NCBI GenBank assembly: GCA_025357995.1
Contig: JANYLF010000132.1
Span: forward strand, 1 to 11,830
DNA length: 11,830 nt
Direction of reading: 5' to 3'
From: Acidimicrobiia bacterium
GTDB lineage: Bacteria > Actinomycetota > Acidimicrobiia > IMCC26256 > JAENVU01
Both the position numbers and the translations under genes were made by a program. Of this stretch, positions 7,018 through 11,830 are shown piece after piece. The notes below the pieces were generated by a model. The model saw only the letters and a program-made list of their open reading frames with translations, ran no database searches and had not been told where the DNA came from. Position 1 is the first letter of the stretch. Every line of letters begins with the position of its first letter.

Positions 7018-8106
7018 GTGAGCCGCCCGGTCCGCACGTTCCGGTTTCCGGCGATTGACCGTGTCGTGCACGGTCCCGGGGCGGTGGGCCATGTGCCCCC
7101 GATCGTCGACGAGCTCGGCGCCCGCCGCGTGATGATCGTGACCGGCAACTCGCTCGCGACCGGGACCGACCAGATCGCCGCGCTGGAACGCGCCCTGGGC
7201 GATCGTCACGTCGCCACGTTTCCGCGGATGCGAGCCCACGCCCCGCGCGTCGACGTGGACGATGCGATCGCGCTCGTCGGCGAGTGCGATGCGGATCTGC
7301 TCATCGGGTACGGCGGGTCCAGCGTGACCGACGCGACGAAGATCGTCGCCGTGCGCGCCCGGGCCGAACCGATTTCGCATCTCCTCGTGCCCACCACGTT
7401 GTCGTCGGGGGAGTGGACGCCGGCGTCGGGCATGACCGGTGATGTGCCCGGTGTGAAGACGTACGTCGTCGATCCCGCGATGGCGCCGTTCGCGATCGTC
7501 CTCGATCCCGAGATCACGCTGACGACGCCGATGGACCTCTGGCTCTCCACGGGGATGAAGGCCATCGATCACGGGTGCGAGGCAATGTGGGGTCCGCGTG
7601 CGCACCCGTTGACCGACACGCTCGCGACCGAAGCGATCAGAACATTGCGCGCCGCGTTGCCGGCAACGCGGGCCGCGCCCGGCGATCTCGACGCGCGCCT
7701 CGCGTCGCAGATCGCGGGCTGGATGAGCATGGCCGGAGTGCTCAACGTGCGGGTGCATCTCTCGCACACGCTCGGCCACCAGATCGGCGCGCGTTGGGGC
7801 GTGGCGCACGGCATCACGTCGGGGATCACGTTGGCACCGGTGATGCGCTACCTCGAGGCCGAGAATCCCGACGGCGTGCAGAAGGTCGCAGCCGCGTTCG
7901 ACGCGCCCAGCGTCGCGGCCGGTGCCGACGCGATCACCGCGCTCGCGGAATCGCTCGGGCTCCCGATCCATTTGCGCGACGTCGGTGCCGATCGCGCCGA
8001 TTTTCGCGCCGTGGCCGAGGCCACACTCGCCGCCGGGCACGCGACCGGCTACGTCCCGACCGGTGGCGCCGACACCCTCGTCACGCTCCTGGAGTCGATG
8101 TACTGA
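7018..8106 (+). CDS. Iron-containing alcohol dehydrogenase fold protein (maleylacetate reductase-like)
   Basis: From GTG 7018 the protein has 362 residues, normal for the Fe-ADH superfamily. The N-terminal dinucleotide-binding half carries GYGGSSVTDATK at 97-108, the GGGSxxDxAK signature, and PTTLSSGEWTPASG. The helical half carries GMKAIDHGCEAMW at 179-191 and HLSHTLGHQIGARWGVAH up to 264. Compared with FucO, the metal ligands H200, H263 and H277 correspond to H185, H250 and H264, but the Asp ligand (D196) is K181. Loss of that Asp points towards the maleylacetate reductase side of the family, whose members work without metal, or towards an uncharacterised relative. The likely reaction is NAD(P)-dependent reduction of a keto acid or aldehyde, or the reverse. 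The frame is open upstream to 6859, but that part overlaps the carboxylesterase; GTG 7018 gives the family N-terminus. It is the last gene of the plus-strand run. Confidence 0.85.
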   Translation: MSRPVRTFRFPAIDRVVHGPGAVGHVPPIVDELGARRVMIVTGNSLATGTDQIAALERALGDRHVATFPRMRAHAPRVDVDDAIALVGECDADLLIGYGGSSVTDATKIVAVRARAEPISHLLVPTTLSSGEWTPASGMTGDVPGVKTYVVDPAMAPFAIVLDPEITLTTPMDLWLSTGMKAIDHGCEAMWGPRAHPLTDTLATEAIRTLRAALPATRAAPGDLDARLASQIAGWMSMAGVLNVRVHLSHTLGHQIGARWGVAHGITSGITLAPVMRYLEAENPDGVQKVAAAFDAPSVAAGADAITALAESLGLPIHLRDVGADRADFRAVAEATLAAGHATGYVPTGGADTLVTLLESMY

Positions 8107-8130
8107 TCCTGGTTCCGATCTCCCACGTCC

Positions 8131-8180
8131 GACTTTCGTGCACTAGAGAGACCTCTGGGTCCCCAAAGTGGACGAAAGTC
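8131..8180. terminator. Long interrupted inverted repeat, likely bidirectional terminator
   Basis: The left arm 8131-8144 (GACTTTCGTGCACT) and right arm 8167-8180 (AGTGGACGAAAGTC) are reverse complements at 13 of 14 positions, with one G:G mismatch. They flank a 22-nt loop that contains smaller pairings (AGAG/CTCT and TGGG/CCCA). The element fills the gap between convergent genes ending at 8106 (plus) and 8179 (minus), and its right arm touches the minus gene's stop codon. It has no T-tract on either side, so it is not a textbook intrinsic terminator, but such stems are common 3' ends in high-GC actinobacteria. A repeated extragenic palindrome is the alternative. Confidence 0.65.
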
Positions 8181-9624
8181 AGGGTGTGAGGGTGGCGGCG
8201 TCGGCGCGCAGTGCGGCTTTGGCCACTTTGCCGCCGCTGGCGCGGGGGAGATCGCCGGCCACGATCACCACGTGCTCGGGCCACAGCTCCTTGCCGATGC
8301 CCCGCGCCCCGAGGTGCGCGCGCAGCGCTTCGAGGTCCGGCGCCACATCACCGTCGCGAACCACGATGTAGACGCAGACGCGTTCGCCGAACACGGCGTC
8401 GGGCATCGCGACGGCCGCGCACAACGCGATGCTCGGATGACTCGCCACCTCGGATTCCACCTGCGCGGCGGAGATGTTCTTGCCGCCCCGGATGATGAAA
8501 TCCGACGTGCGGCCCGCGACGGTCAACACGCCGGCCGCGTCGATCGTGCACAGATCGCCGGTACGCATCCAACCGTCGGGGGTCAAGAACTCTGCGTTGG
8601 CGGCATCGTCCTGGTAGTAGCCGAGGCAATTCAGCGCGCCGCGACATGCGGCCACCCCGGGTCCACCGGTCGCGGAGATGTCGTCACCGGTATCCGGGTC
8701 GAGCAGGCGTACTTGCATTGATTCGATGACGTGACCCCCGGTGCGCAGGCGCGTGTCGCGGTCGTCGTCGAGGTTGGTGGCGGACAACGCGCCAGTCTCG
8801 TTGGATCCGTAGAACTGCAACACGCGCGCGCCGGTGCGGTCTTCGAACTCGGCCGCGCGCGCGTACGGCACCATCTCTCCACCGGTATAGAGCACGCGCA
8901 GACTCGAGAGATCGTGTTCGCCGATGGCGGGCGAGTTGAGCATCATCACGAATTGCGTACTCACCGCCGCGAGCACGGTCACGCGGTGGGTTTCGATGGC
9001 CCCAAGCACCGCCTCGGGTGAGAAGCGGTCGAGCAGTACACCAGAAGCGCCAAGGATCGTGGGCGTGAAGTGCGCGGTCCAGAGCCCGAAGCCGAACGGC
9101 GCCGGGAGCACACTCATGAACATATCGGTGCTGGTCAGAGCACCAGTAGCGACGGCCAGCTCGTGGAACGCGAACCACCGCGCCTGGTGGTGCATCACGA
9201 TCTTCGGGAGTCCCGTGGTACCCGATGTGGAGTTGAGGAACCACAGTTCCTCGGCCGTGAACGCGCGGCCCGGATCGACCGGGGGAGCATCCACCGCGAT
9301 GGGAGGAAGTGCGGTGAGCAGGTCGGCGGCCCCAGTCGCCGTCACCAGGAAATCGACCTCGCGTGCTCCGGCGCGCGGACCGATGCCGACCACTACGAGC
9401 CCGGCGCGTTCGGCCGCGAGATACATGACGTGCACGTCGGGACCGTCGGGCATCTGGACCGCGACGCGGGTGCCGCTCTCCGGGTGTGAACGAGCGAGCT
9501 CCGCCGCGAGCGCGTCCGCGCTTTCGTGATACTCGCGCCACGTCAGCGAACCGGCGAATCCGATGAACGCAGGCGAGTTCGGTGCATCACGTGCGTGGCG
9601 CGCGACCTCGCGCGAGAGCGTCAC
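8179..9624 (-). CDS. AMP-forming acyl-CoA synthetase/ligase
   Basis: From GTG 9624 the protein has 481 residues and all core motifs of the ANL superfamily. These are the P-loop STSGTTGLPK at 132-141, YGSNETG at 272-278, TGD at 355-357, the hinge region GRTSDFIIRGGKNIS (R372) and the A10 motif PRASGGK with catalytic K466. It should activate a carboxylic acid to acyl-AMP and then acyl-CoA in the cytosol. The acid is unknown; the overall look is closer to benzoate- or cyclohexanecarboxylate-type and medium-chain ligases than to acetyl-CoA synthetase. It is shorter than the common 510-550 because the region before the P-loop is compact. The frame runs open to 9879, but the extra residues overlap the GH5 gene and lack family similarity. 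The GTG overlaps the upstream TGA as GTGA, so translation is probably coupled to the GH5 gene. It is the last gene of the minus-strand operon. Confidence 0.9.
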   Translation of the reverse strand: MTLSREVARHARDAPNSPAFIGFAGSLTWREYHESADALAAELARSHPESGTRVAVQMPDGPDVHVMYLAAERAGLVVVGIGPRAGAREVDFLVTATGAADLLTALPPIAVDAPPVDPGRAFTAEELWFLNSTSGTTGLPKIVMHHQARWFAFHELAVATGALTSTDMFMSVLPAPFGFGLWTAHFTPTILGASGVLLDRFSPEAVLGAIETHRVTVLAAVSTQFVMMLNSPAIGEHDLSSLRVLYTGGEMVPYARAAEFEDRTGARVLQFYGSNETGALSATNLDDDRDTRLRTGGHVIESMQVRLLDPDTGDDISATGGPGVAACRGALNCLGYYQDDAANAEFLTPDGWMRTGDLCTIDAAGVLTVAGRTSDFIIRGGKNISAAQVESEVASHPSIALCAAVAMPDAVFGERVCVYIVVRDGDVAPDLEALRAHLGARGIGKELWPEHVVIVAGDLPRASGGKVAKAALRADAATLTP

Positions 9625-11129
9625 GCCGACGTGGCCTGCAGCGTGTAGTTGTCGTGCACACGCGCGGTGACAATCCATCCGCCGTCGACTCTGGCGCGGT
9701 GGACGCGAGCTACGTTTGTGCCCGAGATGGTCGGGCGCGCCGAACCGGGGTACCACACGTCGATGATCCCCGGGCCCGGAGTGCTCCCGGCGATGATGGC
9801 GTTGCCCGTGCAGCCGCTTCGGCGCTCCGTGAGACGACCAGGTGCCGCGCGTGGGTACGGCCGCCACGTGCACGCCCATTCCGGTACGACTCCGAGGTTG
9901 TGGTCACCAGGACAACCGTTGCGCTGGAAGTGCACCAGCACTGCATCCGGAGTCCCGCCGGGGTGGCCGACGCTGTGCGGATCGCCACAGGCCTGGCGCC
10001 ATTGCCACCACCCATCCCCCGCAGTGAGGAGCGCATCCTCCTTCGCCGCGAACCGGCCCAGCTTCTCCTGGTTGGTCGGCGGATCGGAGAACCATCCGTA
10101 CTCACCGATCCACATCGGAGTGTGAAACCCGTTCGCGAGCAATTGGTAGTAGTCGAACTCCGCCGCCAGCGGGATGTTTCCGATCGATTCGCCGTAGTTG
10201 TGCGGGGCGAACACCAGATTCGTATCGGTCGAGAACGTGGGGTCGACGGCCACGCCGAATACCGAGGTCTCGAAGAACACCGCGTGATGGAACGCTTGAT
10301 GCCCGTGCTCGCCCGTGCGGATCGCCTCGATCGCGCGCCTGTAGTACGTACCCAAGTTCGTGATCGCGTTCGCGCCGCGCCCGTGATTCGGTTCGTTGAG
10401 GAGATCGAACCCGGCGACGGCCGGCTCGGCGCGGAACTCGTGTGCCACCACCGACCAGTCGTGCACGAGGTGGGTCATGATGCCGGAGCGATCGGCGTAG
10501 AAGTTGTCCCACGCGGTGAGCACGGCGTCGCTGTCTTCCCGGCTGCCGCGCCGACAGGTGCTCGCGCCGTCGATGATCGTGGCCCAATCCGGCGCTCCGT
10601 CCCACCCGATGGCGACCTCGGAGCCACTCGGACACACCGTTCCCGAGGGCGACGCGATGTACTTGCCCCATGCGTCTTGGTGCATGTCGATCACGGAGTA
10701 AATGCCGTGCGCGGCGGCGGCATCGACCGCGCGATGGATGCGGCGGAGATAGGAATGACTGATGTGACCGGCGCGCGGTTCGAGCGACGACCACGAGATC
10801 AGGAGGCGCACCACGTTGAACCCGCGGGCGGCCATCCTCGCCCAGTCATTGTCGGTGACCGGGACCACGGTGGGGAGACTCGAGTTGGCGCGGTAGTAGT
10901 CGCCTAACGAGTTCACGTTCACGCCGCGCAAGGTCACTTGACGGTTCGCGGCATCGACGATCGCCGCCGCATCGCCGCGCGTCGCGTGCAGCCGGAGGAG
11001 CTCGGCGTGCGACGATTGGTGGGCGACCGCCGCGGTGGGAACGGCGGCGGCGAGTCCCACCAAACTCACCGCCAGCGCGATGGCCACGGGAACGATTCGA
11101 CGGCGCCGCGTTGGGCGAGGTGTCGTCAT
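9621..11129 (-). CDS. Secreted GH5 glycoside hydrolase, endoglycoceramidase-like
   Basis: The 502-residue protein starts with a Sec signal peptide: RRRR n-region, hydrophobic VAIALAVSLVGLAAAV and a probable AVA cut after residue 36. The TIM-barrel domain (about 55-410) has RGVNVNS at 68-74, the conserved Arg in VVRLLISW (R108), DMHQDAW at 148-154, the acid/base Glu in LLNEP (E246), FAPHNY (H310, Y312) and the nucleophile Glu in WIGEYGW (E343). The DMHQD motif and a small C-terminal beta domain (about 445-502) resemble bacterial endoglycoceramidases of GH5; other GH5 glucosidases remain possible. Six cysteines in the mature part fit an exported protein. It would cut a beta-glycosidic bond outside the cell. 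ATG 11129 is fixed by GGAGG 7 nt upstream; the open frame to 11672 overlaps the amidohydrolase. Its start overlaps the amidohydrolase stop (ATGA) and its stop overlaps the ligase start (GTGA). Confidence 0.87.
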   Translation of the reverse strand: MTTPRPTRRRRIVPVAIALAVSLVGLAAAVPTAAVAHQSSHAELLRLHATRGDAAAIVDAANRQVTLRGVNVNSLGDYYRANSSLPTVVPVTDNDWARMAARGFNVVRLLISWSSLEPRAGHISHSYLRRIHRAVDAAAAHGIYSVIDMHQDAWGKYIASPSGTVCPSGSEVAIGWDGAPDWATIIDGASTCRRGSREDSDAVLTAWDNFYADRSGIMTHLVHDWSVVAHEFRAEPAVAGFDLLNEPNHGRGANAITNLGTYYRRAIEAIRTGEHGHQAFHHAVFFETSVFGVAVDPTFSTDTNLVFAPHNYGESIGNIPLAAEFDYYQLLANGFHTPMWIGEYGWFSDPPTNQEKLGRFAAKEDALLTAGDGWWQWRQACGDPHSVGHPGGTPDAVLVHFQRNGCPGDHNLGVVPEWACTWRPYPRAAPGRLTERRSGCTGNAIIAGSTPGPGIIDVWYPGSARPTISGTNVARVHRARVDGGWIVTARVHDNYTLQATSA

Positions 11130-11830
11130 GGTCGGGCCTCCGGTGGGGTCGGCATGCGGAAGAGATCGACCGCGTTCTGCCAACAGATCTTGCGTATGTC
11201 CGCGTCCGGTACGCCGCGAAGTTGTTCGTGCAGCCGTGATTGAGTGTCGGGCCACGTGGAGTCGGCGTGCGGGTAGTCGGATTCCACGAGGAGGTGATCG
11301 ACGCCGATCACGTCGCGCGTGAGGAACCCCGACGTGTCGTCGATCGCACAGAACCAGAAGCTTCGCTGGAACACCTCGCTCGGGGTGAGGTCCACGTCGC
11401 GCCAGGTGGGGAGATACCCGAGCTGATACTTGAAGCAGTGGTCGAGCCGATCGATCAAGCCTGCGACCCATCCGATGCCGCCTTCGGAGAGTGCGATCTT
11501 CAGGTTCGGGAACCGAACGGGGACCTTCGAGTACAGCCAATCGACGGCCGCGTACATTCCGTAGGCGAAGAACAACACCGCGACGGTCTCGGGCGGTGCG
11601 TCGGGCGCGGTCATCGGCGATGATCCGGACGACCCCACGTGCAGACACACCACGGTCTCGGTTTCCTCGCACGCCGCGAACATCGGATCCCAGTACCCCG
11701 TGTGGAGCGACGGCAGCCCCAACTTCTCGGGCGCTTCGGAGAACGTCAATGCCTTGAACCCGCGCGCCGCGTTGCGACGAATCTCGTCGGCGGCGATCGT
11801 CGGGTCGCGCAACCAGGTGATCTGGTTCGG
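11126..11830 (-). CDS. Amidohydrolase family (Amidohydro_2) protein, N-terminus beyond window
   Basis: The frame is open from the right edge to a TGA at 11126, giving 234 residues of the C-terminal two-thirds. It has Amidohydro_2 features: GFKALTFSEAP, the metal-site His in VVCLHVGSSG (visible residue 64), IALSEGGIGWV, and the late Asp in VESDYPHADSTWP. The first-strand HxH or DxH motif and the start lie outside the window. A TTG at 11812 is not a credible start because coding continues upstream of it without a break. Members are metal-dependent hydrolases or decarboxylases of small, often aromatic, acids; the substrate is unknown. It differs clearly from the plus-strand amidohydrolase at 2003-3211 while sharing the SDYPH signature. 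It is probably an early gene of the operon, coupled to the GH5 gene by an ATGA overlap. Confidence 0.88.
   Translation of the reverse strand, partial: PNQITWLRDPTIAADEIRRNAARGFKALTFSEAPEKLGLPSLHTGYWDPMFAACEETETVVCLHVGSSGSSPMTAPDAPPETVAVLFFAYGMYAAVDWLYSKVPVRFPNLKIALSEGGIGWVAGLIDRLDHCFKYQLGYLPTWRDVDLTPSEVFQRSFWFCAIDDTSGFLTRDVIGVDHLLVESDYPHADSTWPDTQSRLHEQLRGVPDADIRKICWQNAVDLFRMPTPPEARP
11137..11141 (-). promoter_or_regulatory. Ribosome binding site GGAGG for the GH5 gene
   Basis: On the minus strand GGAGG lies 7 nt before the ATG at 11129, inside the end of the amidohydrolase gene. It fixes the GH5 start and would allow its independent initiation as well as coupling. Confidence 0.75.

Noticed and set aside
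5550..8040. Long minus-strand ORFs (5550-6731 and 6934-8040) opposite the carboxylesterase and dehydrogenase
   Set aside because: Low-complexity Arg-rich translations with no motifs, opposite genes with full catalytic signatures.
9582..10907. 441-residue plus-strand ORF opposite the GH5 gene
   Set aside because: Arg/Val-rich shadow without domain features; the GH5 frame has both catalytic Glu and a signal peptide.
11130..11672. N-terminal extension of the GH5 frame
   Set aside because: It overlaps the amidohydrolase gene, and the signal peptide and GGAGG site define ATG 11129.

Overview
The window is a high-GC stretch of bacterial chromosome. Dense genes, GTG starts, 4-nt start/stop overlaps, a short-n-region lipobox lipoprotein and long antisense shadow ORFs all fit Actinomycetota. 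An environmental actinobacterium, perhaps of the Acidimicrobiia, is my inference and not proven by the sequence. There are nine protein genes, two of them cut by the window edges. I see no RNA gene, CRISPR array, insertion sequence or phage gene.

Layout. At the left edge a SAM-dependent methyltransferase (1-728, minus) lies divergent from a long plus-strand run. That run is: SGNH/GDSL esterase (810-1964), Amidohydro_2 metal-dependent hydrolase or decarboxylase (2003-3211), serine hydrolase of the class C beta-lactamase/family VIII esterase fold (3261-4412), secreted lipoprotein esterase of the PHB-depolymerase/feruloyl-esterase type (4484-5566), type B carboxylesterase (5577-7004) and an iron-ADH-fold dehydrogenase (7018-8106). 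The last three are only 10 and 13 nt apart and look co-transcribed.

The run converges on a minus-strand operon read from the right edge: a second Amidohydro_2 protein (11126-11830, N-terminus outside), a secreted GH5 glycosidase resembling endoglycoceramidases (9621-11129) and an AMP-forming acyl-CoA ligase (8179-9624). Both junctions are 4-nt overlaps (ATGA and GTGA), so translation is probably coupled. Between the converging groups sits a long interrupted inverted repeat (8131-8180), the likely shared terminator.

How it may work together. The genes suggest uptake-side hydrolysis and catabolism of ester- or glycoside-linked compounds. An exported lipoprotein esterase and a secreted glycosidase would release products. 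Cytoplasmic esterases, amidohydrolases, a dehydrogenase and a CoA ligase would then process and activate them. This is inference from enzyme classes; no substrate can be read from the sequence. The most checkable oddities are the dehydrogenase, whose usual metal-binding Asp is a Lys, the coupled amidohydrolase-GH5-ligase operon, the palindromic element at 8131-8180, and five different hydrolase folds in consecutive genes. I did not find a clearly novel defence, mobile or RNA system.
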